The translations under genes and the position numbers were made by a program. From assembly GCA_963840835.1 (NCBI GenBank), contig CAWJAM010000015.1, positions 27,920 to 91,919 on the forward strand: DNA of 64,000 nt. The letters are read 5' to 3'. Within the stretch, counting starts at the first letter, position 1. The number at the start of each line of letters is the position of its first letter. The notes below the pieces were generated by a model, which saw only the letters and a list, made by a program, of their open reading frames with translations, searched no databases and was not told the DNA's origin. Below, in pieces: positions 25,008 to 34,432 of the stretch. The DNA is from Rubrobacter_D sp963840835 (lineage in GTDB: Bacteria > Actinomycetota > Rubrobacteria > Rubrobacterales > Rubrobacteraceae).

Positions 25008-25152
25008 TTCAGCTAGTCAGCTTTTCAGCATGTCAGGCTGGTTCGCTCGGGGGCCTCGCTCTGTCGCTCGAACGACGCCCGCAATATGGCCGAACTGCCG
25101 ACCGGCGCGAAGCGCCGTGCTGAAGTGCTGACTAGCTGACTAGCTGAAGTGC
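25008..25152. repeat. Composite repeat: TCAGC arrays around a core remnant
   Basis: The left array (CACTTCAGC TAGTCAGC TTTTCAGC) and right array (GCTGAAGT GCTGACTA GCTGACTA GCTGAAGT) flank about 80 bases that match the start of the large-element core (GGTTCGCTCGGGGGCCTCGC) and a GGCGCGAAGCGCC hairpin. This copy links the two repeat families. Confidence 0.65.
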
Positions 25153-25175
25153 TATAGAATAGCCTTTCAGGTGTC

Positions 25176-26789
25176 GTGACAGAGACGCGCTACATTGAGG
25201 GAGAGGGACGCTACGCGCTGGCTGAGATGGTCGGTCGCGGGGGTTTCGCGACCGTCTGGCGCGCCCGCTCGCTCAAGGGTTCACTCAGGGGTAGGGACGT
25301 GGCGGTGAAAGTAATTCCGGTCTACAGCGCTGGTGAGCGCTCGCGCGCTTTGCGGGAAGGCCAGATCGCCGAGGGTCTCAGGCACAGGAACATCGTGGAG
25401 ACGCTCGAGGTCATCCCGGGCGAGCAGGAGATCTATCTCGTAACCGAGTACGTCGACGGGATGCCCCTCGACGAGGCGGCCAAGTCTTACGACGTCGATG
25501 GGATCGTAAACTCCCTGACCCAGGTTCTCGAAGCCCTGGTCTACGCCCACGCGCAGGGGATTATCCACCGCGACATCAAGCCGCAGAACGCGCTCGTCGA
25601 CGCCAGGGGCCGGGTCAAGCTGACGGATTTCGGGGTCGCTTTCAGGGCGGGGGACACGCGCCTCACGAGGGTGGGCTTCGCCGTTGGCACGCCTGGCTAC
25701 ATCGCGCCGGAGATCCTAGACGGTGCTGACCCGAGTGCGCTGTCTGACATCTACGCCGTCGGGGCGACGGCCCGCACCCTGCTCGCCCGCCAGCCCTACG
25801 AGCCGACGCCGCGCCTCAAGGAGTTCGTGGACCGCACCACCTCGCCCAACCCGGCCCATCGCCCGCAGAGCGCGTGGGCCGCCGTCAAGCTCCTCACGGG
25901 CAGGAAGGCGCCCCGGGGTAGCGTCTCACCGGCGCTACGCGAAGGGACCGAGAGGCTCTCCGAAGGCTTCAAAGACGGGACGCTGCGCGTTATCAACGGC
26001 CTCGCGGCGGGCGGGCTCGGGTACCTCCTCGCGGACCGGATCCTCGCCGACGGCGCGCAGGCGGCCGGCGTCGCCGCCGGGCTTGGGGTGCTGGCCTACC
26101 TGCTGCCACGCCTCGGCGCCCTCGGGGTCATAGTCGCGCTCGCCGTCTTGCTGATACGGAACAACACAGGCCTCGGGTTCTCCGCGCTCGTGCCCATCCT
26201 CGGGGGCGCCTGGGTGATGGGCGCCGGCTCGGCCAACGCCGACGTGAGAAGACTGCCGCTGGGACCCGCGCTCGCGGTGCCTCTGGCCCTCCTCTTCGGG
26301 CTTGGTACGCTCCTTGGAACCACCCTGGTGGCAGGGGTGCCGCTGCTCTTCGGCGCGCTGATGCGTCCCCTTGGGGCCAGCCTCTCGGCGGCGGCCGGGG
26401 CCTTTACCCTGATCTGCTACGACCTCACGCAGCACGACGGCCCTTACGCCGAGCTTCCGTATTCGGGGGCCAGGCTCGATGTCTTGCCGATCGCATCGGG
26501 GCTCGACAGCCTGCTCGTCTACTCGCAGGGGTATTTGCAATACTTCCCCAAACTGCCGCTCCTCATCGTGCTGTGGGCGGCGATGGCCGGGGTCGTCTCA
26601 TTGGCGGAGTGGGCCGGCAGGCCCTTTGTCGGCCTCGCGGTCGCTGTGGTCGGGGGAGCCGCCGGGTATGCGCTGCTCGTCTCCCCGAAAGCCGCTCCCG
26701 GCACGCTCGTTTCGGATATGATTTCGCTTGGTCTCGCGGCTATAATATACGGGGCGTTCAGGTACCTCGCGATGAGGGTTAGAGGGTAG
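25176..26789 (+). CDS. Ser/Thr protein kinase with polytopic membrane domain
   Basis: 537 residues. The kinase domain (about 10-245) has GRGGFATVWRA, the Lys in DVAVKVI, HRDIKPQNAL, LTDFGVAF and GTPGYIAPEI, so it should be active. The rest has about ten membrane segments, with no PASTA or sensor domain. It takes the place of pknA at the head of the cluster, which differs from the mycobacterial order. The start is GTG at 25176; TAGAAT ends fifteen bases upstream, so the leader is very short. A TTG-start FHA gene follows after six bases. Confidence 0.88.
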   Translation: MTETRYIEGEGRYALAEMVGRGGFATVWRARSLKGSLRGRDVAVKVIPVYSAGERSRALREGQIAEGLRHRNIVETLEVIPGEQEIYLVTEYVDGMPLDEAAKSYDVDGIVNSLTQVLEALVYAHAQGIIHRDIKPQNALVDARGRVKLTDFGVAFRAGDTRLTRVGFAVGTPGYIAPEILDGADPSALSDIYAVGATARTLLARQPYEPTPRLKEFVDRTTSPNPAHRPQSAWAAVKLLTGRKAPRGSVSPALREGTERLSEGFKDGTLRVINGLAAGGLGYLLADRILADGAQAAGVAAGLGVLAYLLPRLGALGVIVALAVLLIRNNTGLGFSALVPILGGAWVMGAGSANADVRRLPLGPALAVPLALLFGLGTLLGTTLVAGVPLLFGALMRPLGASLSAAAGAFTLICYDLTQHDGPYAELPYSGARLDVLPIASGLDSLLVYSQGYLQYFPKLPLLIVLWAAMAGVVSLAEWAGRPFVGLAVAVVGGAAGYALLVSPKAAPGTLVSDMISLGLAAIIYGAFRYLAMRVRG

Positions 26790-26795
26790 GTCTCT

Positions 26796-27623
26796 TTGGG
26801 TTTCCTAAAACACATCGAAAAGCGCATGGAGTCGCTGGTCGAGGGCGTCTTTGGAAGGGCCTTCAGGCGGCAGATCCACCCCGTGGAGATCGCCAAGGGC
26901 CTCACCAAGCAGATGGACGAGGGCAGGATGGTCTCGATCTCGCGCACCTACGCCCCCAACGACTTTACAGTGCACCTCTCCAGGGAGGACACCGAGTCCA
27001 TCCAGGCCTACCAGGCTTCCTTGAGGGACGAGCTGATCCAGTACGCCTCGACCCACGCCGAGAACAAGAACTACCACCTCATGACCCCGCCGAGGATACG
27101 CTTCGAGTCGGAGGAGACGCTCCGCTTCGGGGAGTTCGGCGTCACCGCCAAGCTGACCGGCGGCGACGGCCCGCGCGAGAAGGGCGCTCCGCAGGACACC
27201 TCTGGCCAGACCCGCATCTTCCGCACCGACGAGTCGACCGGCGGGGAGGTGGAAGAGGGCACGGCCGCTATCTCCGCCGACGAGGCCAGGCGTCACGGCC
27301 TAGCGCGGGAGATAGTCGAGATCACCCTCGCGGACGAGAAGTACCCGCTGGAGGGGCGCGGCCCGTGGGGTGTTGGCCGCTCGCAGGAGAACGACATCGT
27401 AATAAACGACCCGAACGTGTCGAGGAGGCACGCCAGGATCTCGCGCGCCGACAACGGCTTTGTGGTGGAGGACTTGGGCTCCACCAACGGCACCATGCTA
27501 GACGGGGCCCCCATAGACCGCGAGATGATCGAAGGCGGCGACGAGTTGACCTTCGGCCAGACCACCGCCCACTTCATCCGCCGCATAGACTCTCCGGGCG
27601 AGGAGTCTGGCGGGAGACGCTAG
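26796..27623 (+). CDS. fhaA: FhaA-like protein (DUF3662 + FHA)
   Basis: 275 residues. The N-terminal DUF3662 domain begins MGFLKHIEKRMESLVEGVFG and has QIHPVEIAKGLTKQM. A linker follows, then a C-terminal FHA domain with GVGRSQENDIVINDPNVS, RRHARIS and EDLGSTNGT, which binds phosphothreonine. In mycobacteria FhaA links kinase signalling to peptidoglycan precursor export. The start is TTG with AGG upstream. It is followed by fhaB after three bases. Confidence 0.9.
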   Translation: MGFLKHIEKRMESLVEGVFGRAFRRQIHPVEIAKGLTKQMDEGRMVSISRTYAPNDFTVHLSREDTESIQAYQASLRDELIQYASTHAENKNYHLMTPPRIRFESEETLRFGEFGVTAKLTGGDGPREKGAPQDTSGQTRIFRTDESTGGEVEEGTAAISADEARRHGLAREIVEITLADEKYPLEGRGPWGVGRSQENDIVINDPNVSRRHARISRADNGFVVEDLGSTNGTMLDGAPIDREMIEGGDELTFGQTTAHFIRRIDSPGEESGGRR

Positions 27624-27626
27624 GGC

Positions 27627-28118
27627 ATGCTCGAGCTACAGGTGCCGCTGCTCGCGGCGAAGGCCTTGATCCTGCTCCTGCTCTTCGCCTTTATCTACGC
27701 CGTTATGAGCCGGAGCATCGGGGACCTCAGGAAGATACCCGACGACGAGCCCTACGTGCCTGGCCAGAGCAGGGAGCGCAACGGGCGCGGGGCGTACAGG
27801 CCTCGTGGCTCCGTCTCCGGCGTCCCCGAGTTCGTCGTCGAGGACTCGGAGATTCTGGCGCCCGAGACCCGCTTCGAGATCGGCGACGGCGAGACCAGCG
27901 TCGGCCGCTCGTCGAGCAGCAATATTGTTTTGAAGAGCGACGACTACGCCTCGGGACGCCACGCGCAGCTCACCAGGCACGGGGGGCTGCTCTACGTTGA
28001 GGACCTCGGCTCGACCAACGGAACCTTCGTCAACGGGCGAAAGACCGTGGGGGCCACGCCCCTTAGAAGCGGGGACACCGTGACGGTAGGCTCGACCACC
28101 TTCAGGTACGAGGAGTAG
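27627..28118 (+). CDS. fhaB: FhaB/FipA-like FHA protein
   Basis: 163 residues. One N-terminal membrane helix (AAKALILLLLFAFIYAV), a linker, then a C-terminal FHA domain: VGRSSSSNIVL, SGRHAQLTR, EDLGSTNGTFVNG. In actinobacteria this protein is phosphorylated by the kinases of the cluster and takes part in division and stress response. It starts with ATG three bases after the fhaA stop and is followed by pstP. Confidence 0.88.
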   Translation: MLELQVPLLAAKALILLLLFAFIYAVMSRSIGDLRKIPDDEPYVPGQSRERNGRGAYRPRGSVSGVPEFVVEDSEILAPETRFEIGDGETSVGRSSSSNIVLKSDDYASGRHAQLTRHGGLLYVEDLGSTNGTFVNGRKTVGATPLRSGDTVTVGSTTFRYEE

Positions 28119-28122
28119 GTCC

Positions 28123-29319
28123 ATGCCTTTCCTGGAGCTGCAGCCGTTCGGCCTTACCGACGCCGGCAAGGTACGCCAGAACAACGAGGACGCCATGCTC
28201 GTCGGCGACGGCGAGGACCAGACGCTCTTCGTCGTCGCCGACGGCATCGGGGGTTTCGAGGCTGGGGAGGTCGCGAGCTCCCTCGCCGTGGACGTGCTCA
28301 AGGGTCTACACCCTGACGAACCCTTCGAGACGGCCATAGCGGCGGCGAACCGCAGGATACTGACAGCGGGCCGCGGCGACGAGAAGCTCTCGGGGATGGG
28401 CACGACGGTCGTCGCCATAAGGTTCGGCGGCACGCAGAGGGAGCCTACAGCCGAGGTCGCGCACGTCGGTGACTCGCGGGCCTACCTCGTGCGCGTCGGC
28501 GAGATGAAACCCATAACCGAGGACCACTCGCTAGTGGCCGAGCTGGTGCGAAGCGGCGACCTGACCAGGGATCAGGCCGCCGAGCATCCCCAGAAGAACC
28601 TCATCACCCGGGCTTTGGGCGCGGACGAGGAGGTCGATGTCGACACCACCGTGCTGCCCGTAGAGGTCGGCGACCGAATCCTGCTCTGCTCCGACGGTCT
28701 CTCAGACATGGTCTCGGAGTCGAGGATCTCGGAAATTCTCCTCGAGTCCCCCGACGACCCGGAGCGGGCGGCCAACAGCCTGCTCTCCGCGGCCCTCGAC
28801 GCCGGCGGCAACGACAACATCACCGTCGTCGTCGTGGACGTAAAGGAGCAGGCCGCGCCCCCCCGCCGCGTTCGAACCGGGCGTGAGGAACGCTCCGGCG
28901 GTACGAGCGAGATGCTCGCCGTCGGACCAGCGGGGCAGACCACGGGGAGCGGTACGTCCTCCAGGGGCGTCCAGGGCCGCTCGCGGCGGGTGGGCGCGCG
29001 CCGCAAGCGGAGGGGTGGCTTCCGGAGGGTTATCGGCAAGCTCGTCAGGGGGCTCGCTATCGTCGTGGTACTGGCGATCGCCCTGATACCGGCCTACCTC
29101 TGGGGCTCGAGCCGGTACTATTTCGGGTTCGAAGGGGGCGAGGTCGTGGCTTACCAGGGTCTGCCTTACGCCCCTTTGGGGTTCGAGCTCAATCGGGAGT
29201 GGCGCAGGCCGGGGGTCACGGAGTCGGAGATCAATGACCCCTACCAGCAGCCCATAGAGAACCACAAGCTCTACACCAGGGACCAGGCCGAGAAGGTCCT
29301 GGAGAGCTTCGGGAGCTAG
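28123..29319 (+). CDS. pstP: PP2C-family Ser/Thr phosphatase
   Basis: 398 residues. The catalytic domain carries the PP2C motifs: RQNNEDAMLV, VVADGIGGFEAGE, GMGTTVVAI, HVGDSRAYLV, LCSDGLSDMV, GGNDNITVVVVD. A basic Arg-rich stretch and one membrane helix (GLAIVVVLAIALIPAYLW) follow, then about 75 extracellular residues. It reverses the phosphorylation made by the kinases of the cluster. Confidence 0.92.
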   Translation: MPFLELQPFGLTDAGKVRQNNEDAMLVGDGEDQTLFVVADGIGGFEAGEVASSLAVDVLKGLHPDEPFETAIAAANRRILTAGRGDEKLSGMGTTVVAIRFGGTQREPTAEVAHVGDSRAYLVRVGEMKPITEDHSLVAELVRSGDLTRDQAAEHPQKNLITRALGADEEVDVDTTVLPVEVGDRILLCSDGLSDMVSESRISEILLESPDDPERAANSLLSAALDAGGNDNITVVVVDVKEQAAPPRRVRTGREERSGGTSEMLAVGPAGQTTGSGTSSRGVQGRSRRVGARRKRRGGFRRVIGKLVRGLAIVVVLAIALIPAYLWGSSRYYFGFEGGEVVAYQGLPYAPLGFELNREWRRPGVTESEINDPYQQPIENHKLYTRDQAEKVLESFGS

Positions 29320-29331
29320 GATGCACGCCCC

Positions 29332-30645
29332 TTGACCCAACGCGCCTTTACGCCCATGGTTTTGGCCTTGCTCGTGACCACTCTAGGGTTCGCGACGCTC
29401 ATCTTCGTGCAGGAGGCGGCGAGCCCGCCACTCGTCTACGGCGCCTACTACGCCGGGACCCTCTTTGTGCTCTACCTCGGGGTCAGGCTCCTCCTGCCCC
29501 ACTCCGACGTGCTGCTGCTGCCGATAGTCACGCTCCTGACGGGGCTCGGGCTCGTCATGATCTTCCGCCTCACCTACAACGTCGAGGGGGTGCAGCAGCT
29601 CGCGCTGACGCAGGCGGTCTGGATCCTTGTAGGGAGCGGCGCGATGTTCTTGCTCGTGCTGTTTTTGCGTAACTACTACCGCCTCTTCGACTACAAGTAC
29701 CTGCTCGCGATCTTCGCGGTCCTGCTGATAGCCTCGACGTTCACGCCTCTTGGCTACACGGTGAACGGGGCGCGACTCTGGGTCGACCTCGGGCCCGTCA
29801 ACTTCCAGCCCTCGGAGTTCGCCCGCATCGCCCTCGTCGTATTTTTCGCCGGGTATCTGGCCGAGAAGCGCGACGTGATGGCCGCGACGAGCCGCAGCTT
29901 TCTCGGCATAGAGATCCCGACGATTAAATACTTCGGGCCCGTGGCGCTTGTCTGGGCGGCCTCTCTTGGCCTCCTGGTCTTCGAGAAGGACCTCGGGTCG
30001 AGCCTGCTCTTCTTCGCCGTGCCCCTGCTGATGCTCTACGCGGCGACGGGCCGAATCGCCTACATACTGCTTGGGGGTGTCCTCTTCTCGTTCGGCTCCT
30101 TCGTGGCCTTCCTCCTCTTCGAACACGTGCAGGTTCGGGTGCAGAGCTGGCTCGACCCGTGGCGGGACCCCGACGGGACGGGGTTCCAGATCCTGCAGAG
30201 CATCTTCAACATCGCCGACGGCGGCCTGCTCGGCACCGGGCTCGGGGCTGGCTTCGCCCAGACCATCCCCGAGGTCGAGACCGACTTCGTCTTCTCGGCG
30301 ATAGCCAGCGAGCTAGGCCTGCTCGGGGCTACGGCGGTCCTGCTCGCCTTCCTCGCCTTCACCTACAGGGGGACCAAGATAGCGCTTCTCGCCGAGGACG
30401 ACGCCTCCAAGCTCCTGGCCTTCGGGCTCACGGCGATGTTCGCCCTCCAGACCCTCATCATCGTCGGGGGGGTCACGAAAGCTATTCCCCTGACGGGGAT
30501 TACGTTGCCCTTCGTCTCCTACGGCGGCTCCTCGGTCGTGGGCAACTTCATCCTGACGGGCCTGCTCCTGCTCGTCTCGGAGAGGGCCGGACGTAGGGAG
30601 GCCGAGGGACTCGCGTACAAGGGCGACCCCTGGGGGCCCGCGTGA
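29332..30645 (+). CDS. rodA: FtsW/RodA-family peptidoglycan glycosyltransferase
   Basis: 437 residues with about ten to twelve membrane segments. SEDS-family signatures are visible: NGARLWVDLGPVNFQPSE, FEKDLGSSLLF, FQILQSIFNIADGGLLG, TDFVFSAIASELGLLG and TLPFVSYGGSSV. It polymerises lipid II, working with the adjacent class B PBP. The position matches mycobacterial rodA. The start is TTG at 29332. It overlaps pbpA by four bases (GTGA). Confidence 0.92.
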   Translation: MTQRAFTPMVLALLVTTLGFATLIFVQEAASPPLVYGAYYAGTLFVLYLGVRLLLPHSDVLLLPIVTLLTGLGLVMIFRLTYNVEGVQQLALTQAVWILVGSGAMFLLVLFLRNYYRLFDYKYLLAIFAVLLIASTFTPLGYTVNGARLWVDLGPVNFQPSEFARIALVVFFAGYLAEKRDVMAATSRSFLGIEIPTIKYFGPVALVWAASLGLLVFEKDLGSSLLFFAVPLLMLYAATGRIAYILLGGVLFSFGSFVAFLLFEHVQVRVQSWLDPWRDPDGTGFQILQSIFNIADGGLLGTGLGAGFAQTIPEVETDFVFSAIASELGLLGATAVLLAFLAFTYRGTKIALLAEDDASKLLAFGLTAMFALQTLIIVGGVTKAIPLTGITLPFVSYGGSSVVGNFILTGLLLLVSERAGRREAEGLAYKGDPWGPA

Positions 30646-32078
30646 ACGCCCACCTCAGGCGCACCTTCTACCTCTTCGCGGCCGGGTTCTTCGGGCTCGT
30701 GGCGATGCTGGCCTACTGGCAGGTCTACTCCAGGGAGGCGCTCGCCAACAACCCCGAGAACGGGTTTCAGACCCAGAGGAGCATCTCCTCGCCGCGCGGT
30801 TTGATCCTGGCCGGCGACGGCGAGACCGTGCTCGCCAAAAGCGTCAAGCGCGAGACCCCGCAGGGCCCTGTCTACGACCGCATCTATCCTCTAGGCGCGC
30901 CGTTCTCGAACGTGGTCGGCTACTGGAGCACCCGCTACGGGGCTACAGGCATCGAGATCTCCAACAACACCGACCTCTCCAGCATAGCAGGGGAGCCGCA
31001 GACGCTGGACGACCTCATAAACCGGGCCACGGGCGGCCCCCAGCCCGGCAATAACGTCGTCCTCACGCTCGACCCGGGGCTCCAGGAGCTCGCCTACCAG
31101 GAACTCCAGGGAAGCACTACGGGCAGGGGTTCGGTGGTCGCCCTCGACCCCAAGACGGGGGAGATCCTCGCGATGGCCTCATCCCCCTCCTTCGACCCCA
31201 ACGACATAGACGACAACTACCCCGAGCTCCTCAGCGCCACCGACGCCCCCCTTATAAACCGGGCGACCCAGAGCCTGTATCCGCCTGGCTCGGTTTTCAA
31301 GGTGATAACGGCCGCGGCCGCGCTGGAAGCGGGGGTGAGCCCGGAGCAGACCTTCTTCGACAGCGGGGCCTACGAGCTGCCGGGGTACACAGTCAACAAC
31401 TTCGAGGGCAAGGACTACGGGGAGGTGACGTTCACGCGGGCGCTGGCGTACTCCATCAACGTGGTCTTCGCGAAGATCGCGGTCGAGATCCTGGGGGGCG
31501 AGCTTCTGACCGAGATGGCCCTGGACTTCGGCTTTGGGGATCCTTACGATGACTTCACCCTCCCCGTCTCGGGGAGCAGCGTTAACAGCCTCCCGCCCGA
31601 TGAGTGGACCACGGGCACCCTGGCCCAGACCGCCTTCGGCCAGGGCGAGGTTCAGAGCAACTCCTTCCAGATGGCGCTCGTCGCCGCCGCCATCTCCAAC
31701 GACGGCAGGCTCGTGGAGCCGCGCCTCGTGCGCGAGGTCCGCTCCCCCGACGGCATCATCCTCGACAAGCCCACCCCGAGCATCCGCAGGCGGGCGATGC
31801 CATCGGATACGGCCGCCACGCTGAACGGGATGATGCAGGAGGTCGTCATCCAGGGGGGGTTTACCGAGGCCCAGATCGAGGGCATGAAGGTGGCGGGTAA
31901 GACGGGGACCGCAGAGTCGGGCAACGGGCCGCCGCACTCGTGGTGGATCACCTTCGCCCCCGCAGACGACCCGGAGATCGCCATGTGCGTTATGATCGAG
32001 AACGGTGGCAGGGCCGATAGGGGCGCCCTCCCGGTCGCGGGCCGCCTGATGCAAGCCTATCTCGAAGATGGAGTCTGA
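30642..32078 (+). CDS. pbpA: Class B penicillin-binding protein
   Basis: 478 residues. An N-terminal membrane helix (FYLFAAGFFGLVAMLAYW) is followed by a short dimerisation domain and the transpeptidase domain with SxxK at YPPGSVFKVITAA, SxN in AYSINVVFAK and KTGTAES. It cross-links peptidoglycan with the upstream SEDS polymerase. The GTG overlaps rodA. The gene ends 35 bases before the pknB start. Confidence 0.93.
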   Translation: MNAHLRRTFYLFAAGFFGLVAMLAYWQVYSREALANNPENGFQTQRSISSPRGLILAGDGETVLAKSVKRETPQGPVYDRIYPLGAPFSNVVGYWSTRYGATGIEISNNTDLSSIAGEPQTLDDLINRATGGPQPGNNVVLTLDPGLQELAYQELQGSTTGRGSVVALDPKTGEILAMASSPSFDPNDIDDNYPELLSATDAPLINRATQSLYPPGSVFKVITAAAALEAGVSPEQTFFDSGAYELPGYTVNNFEGKDYGEVTFTRALAYSINVVFAKIAVEILGGELLTEMALDFGFGDPYDDFTLPVSGSSVNSLPPDEWTTGTLAQTAFGQGEVQSNSFQMALVAAAISNDGRLVEPRLVREVRSPDGIILDKPTPSIRRRAMPSDTAATLNGMMQEVVIQGGFTEAQIEGMKVAGKTGTAESGNGPPHSWWITFAPADDPEIAMCVMIENGGRADRGALPVAGRLMQAYLEDGV

Positions 32079-32098
32079 ACGATGCAAGCGCTCGCGTC

Positions 32099-32104
32099 TA
32101 TAAT
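32099..32104 (+). promoter_or_regulatory. TATAAT -10 element before pknB, predicted leaderless start
   Basis: A perfect TATAAT ends nine bases before the GTG of pknB (32114), the same spacing as at 11823. There is no Shine-Dalgarno. This gives pknB its own promoter within the cluster. Confidence 0.6.
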
Positions 32105-32113
32105 TCAGGTTCT

Positions 32114-33160
32114 GTGCAGCAACTAGTAGACAACCGTTACCGGCTCCTGAAACCGCTGGGTAGCGGTGGCATGGCGGACGTCTATCTGGCCCACGACGAC
32201 ATCCTGGATCGGGACGTGGCCCTGAAGGTGATGAGCACCCGCTACGCGAGCGACGAGGAGTTCGTCGAGCGCTTCAAGCGCGAGGCCCAGAGCGCTGCGG
32301 CCCTCTCGCACCCGAACATCGTCTCCATCTTCGACAGGGGCGAGTCAGAGGACGGGACGTACTACATCGCGATGGAGTACCTGCCCGGCGGTACCCTGAA
32401 GGACCGCATCCTGAAGCGCGGCGCGCTCCCCGCCCGCACGGCCGCCGCCGTGGCGCTCCAGATGGCCGAGGCCCTGAGGGCCGCGCACGAGCGGGATGTG
32501 ATCCACCGCGACATAAAGCCGCACAATATCCTGATCACGGGCTCAGGGGACGTGAAGGTGACGGACTTCGGCATAGCGAGGGCGGCCTCGTCTTCTGCCA
32601 TGACGAGGACGGGCCACATCCTCGGTACGGCCCACTACATCTCGCCCGAGCAGGCGATGGGCGAGCCCGTCGGCCCGGCGAGCGACCTCTACTCCCTCGG
32701 CATCGTCCTCTACGAGATGCTGACCGGCGAGCTGCCCTTCGACGCCGACACCCCAATAGGGATCGCGATGAAGCACGTCAACGGACACCTGCGCCCGCCG
32801 CGGGACCTGAACCCTTCGGTCCCCAACGGCATCAACGCGATAACGATCAGGCTGCTCGCCAAGTCCCCCGAGGACCGCTACGGGAGCGACTCCGAGCTTA
32901 TAGAGGACCTCGAACGCGTCTGTGCCGGCCTGGACCCCACCGGCGCCACCACGGAGATGATGACCCGCGCCATGCCAGCGGCGGCGGCGACCACGCGCAT
33001 GAACGCCCCGCCTCCCCCACAGGTGGCAGAGAGGAACAAGAAGCGTCGCGGGAATGCCGCGCCGCTCCTGCTCGTTTTTCTTGGGCTCCTCGTCCTGGCC
33101 GCGCTAGCCTGGGCCGGTTACCGTCTGCTCCAGGAGAGACCAGACCAGCGCCCAAGATAG
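32114..33160 (+). CDS. pknB: Ser/Thr protein kinase PknB, kinase and membrane part
   Basis: 348 residues in this frame. The kinase domain has GSGGMADVYLA, Lys in DVALKVM, VIHRDIKPHNIL, VTDFGIAR and GTAHYISPEQ, and after a juxtamembrane Pro/Ala stretch one membrane helix (APLLLVFLGLLVLAALAW). The frame ends TAG at 33158, just where a PASTA domain (IGVPNLVDMDLAEA) continues in the next frame. In an intact gene the PASTA repeats would be outside the cell and bind muropeptides. The break lies in GCGCCCAAGATAGG. Confidence 0.92.
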   Translation: MQQLVDNRYRLLKPLGSGGMADVYLAHDDILDRDVALKVMSTRYASDEEFVERFKREAQSAAALSHPNIVSIFDRGESEDGTYYIAMEYLPGGTLKDRILKRGALPARTAAAVALQMAEALRAAHERDVIHRDIKPHNILITGSGDVKVTDFGIARAASSSAMTRTGHILGTAHYISPEQAMGEPVGPASDLYSLGIVLYEMLTGELPFDADTPIGIAMKHVNGHLRPPRDLNPSVPNGINAITIRLLAKSPEDRYGSDSELIEDLERVCAGLDPTGATTEMMTRAMPAAAATTRMNAPPPPQVAERNKKRRGNAAPLLLVFLGLLVLAALAWAGYRLLQERPDQRPR

Positions 33161-34338
33161 GCGTCCCCAACCTGGTCGATATGGACCTCGCCGAGGCGAG
33201 AGACAGCGTCGGTGACGATTTCGACCTGAGGGTGGCGAAGAGCGTCGACGGCGAGAGACCCGAGGACACCATACTGAGTCAGACCCCCAGTTCCGGAAAG
33301 GCGGAGAAGGGATCGGAGATCTCGGTCACGGTCGTCGGGAGACAGGTGGCACAGGTGCCCGACGTCGTCGGCTCGGAAAGCGAGGCGGCCGCACAGGAAC
33401 TAAGAGACGGCGGCTTCGAGGTTCAGGTGAACGAACAGGAGAGCTCGTTCGACGAGGAGGGGATGGTCATGAGCCAGAACCCCGGGGGCGGCGAGCAGAT
33501 CGAGGCCGGCTCCGGCGTGACCATCACCGTCGGTACCGGCCCCTCCAGCGTGCAGGTCCCGAACCTGTTCGGGACCACCCGGGCGGAGGCCAGGTCGATA
33601 CTCGAGGGAACGCGGCCTCCAGTTGGGCACGACGAGCCGGGAGTACAACGACCAAGTCGCGGAGGGCAACATCTTCTTTCAAGATTTCGCGGAAGGACAG
33701 AGGGTAGAGCCGGGGACGGCGGTCAACGTCACGGTCAGCCTGGGCGTAGAGCAGGTCCAGGTCCCCGAGGTCTACGGCCTCACCGTCGAGGATGCGCAAG
33801 CGACCCTCATCGAACGCCGGGCTGAACTCCACCCCGTTGAGGTCGAGATGACAAAGAGCTGGCGGGCACCGCGCTCGCCACCGACCCAGAGGCAGGCACG
33901 CTGCTGGACCCTGGCTCCACAGTGACCCTCTACTTCAGCCCAGGTCCTCCCCTGGTCACCACGACGACGCCTGAGCCCTCGACCCCGCCCGACGATACGG
34001 CCCCACCCGAAACCGAAACCCCCGAGGACCAGGCGCCGCCCGACGCTACGGCCACACCCGAACCCGAAACCCCCGAGGATCAGGCGTCGCCAGAGCCAGG
34101 CCAGGGTAGCCAGGGCGAAGGAACCGGTAACGCGGGACTGCCCGACGGGTCTGGCCCCTCCGGACCCGGAGGCGGCAACAGCGGGCCCGGCGGTGGCGGT
34201 AACGGCGGCGGGGGTGGCGGTACCGGCGGTACCGGCGGCGGGGGTGCCGGCGGGTCTGGCGGTGGGGGTACCGGTGGATCTGGTGGCGGGTCTGGCGGTG
34301 GCGGCCGAGCGCAAGACTCGAAGGAGAGCGAGGAGTAG
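33146..34338 (+). pseudogene. PASTA domains and low-complexity tail of PknB, out of frame
   Basis: The first two to three PASTA repeats run in one frame (VPNLVDMDLAEARDSVG, VPDVVGSESEAAAQELR, VPNLFGTTRAEARSILE). Around 33612 the frame changes (GLQLGTTSREYNDQVAEGN, VPEVYGLTVEDAQATL), and again near 33850 (ELAGTALATDPEAGTLLDPG). The last piece is a Thr/Pro/Glu-rich region followed by a Gly-rich run with GGTGGTGGGGAGG. Three single-base shifts in a 1.2 kb stretch either reflect sequencing errors in repetitive GC-rich DNA or loss of the sensor part. Confidence 0.75.
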
Positions 34339-34339
34339 T

Positions 34340-34425
34340 ACGGCGTGCCAGCACGCTACGCCCTTACGGGCTCCGCTTGTCAGCACGGCGCTTGCAGCGC
34401 CTTGTCAGCGTTTCGGGTTAGCTGA
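34340..34425. repeat. Short hairpin-array fragment
   Basis: Two linkers (CCGCTTGTCAGCACG, GCCTTGTCAGCG) with a GGCGCTTGCAGCGCC-type hairpin and a TACGCCCTTACGGGC insert. It follows the pknB tail and runs into the converging gene at 34433. Confidence 0.6.
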
Positions 34426-34432
34426 CGGGCTG

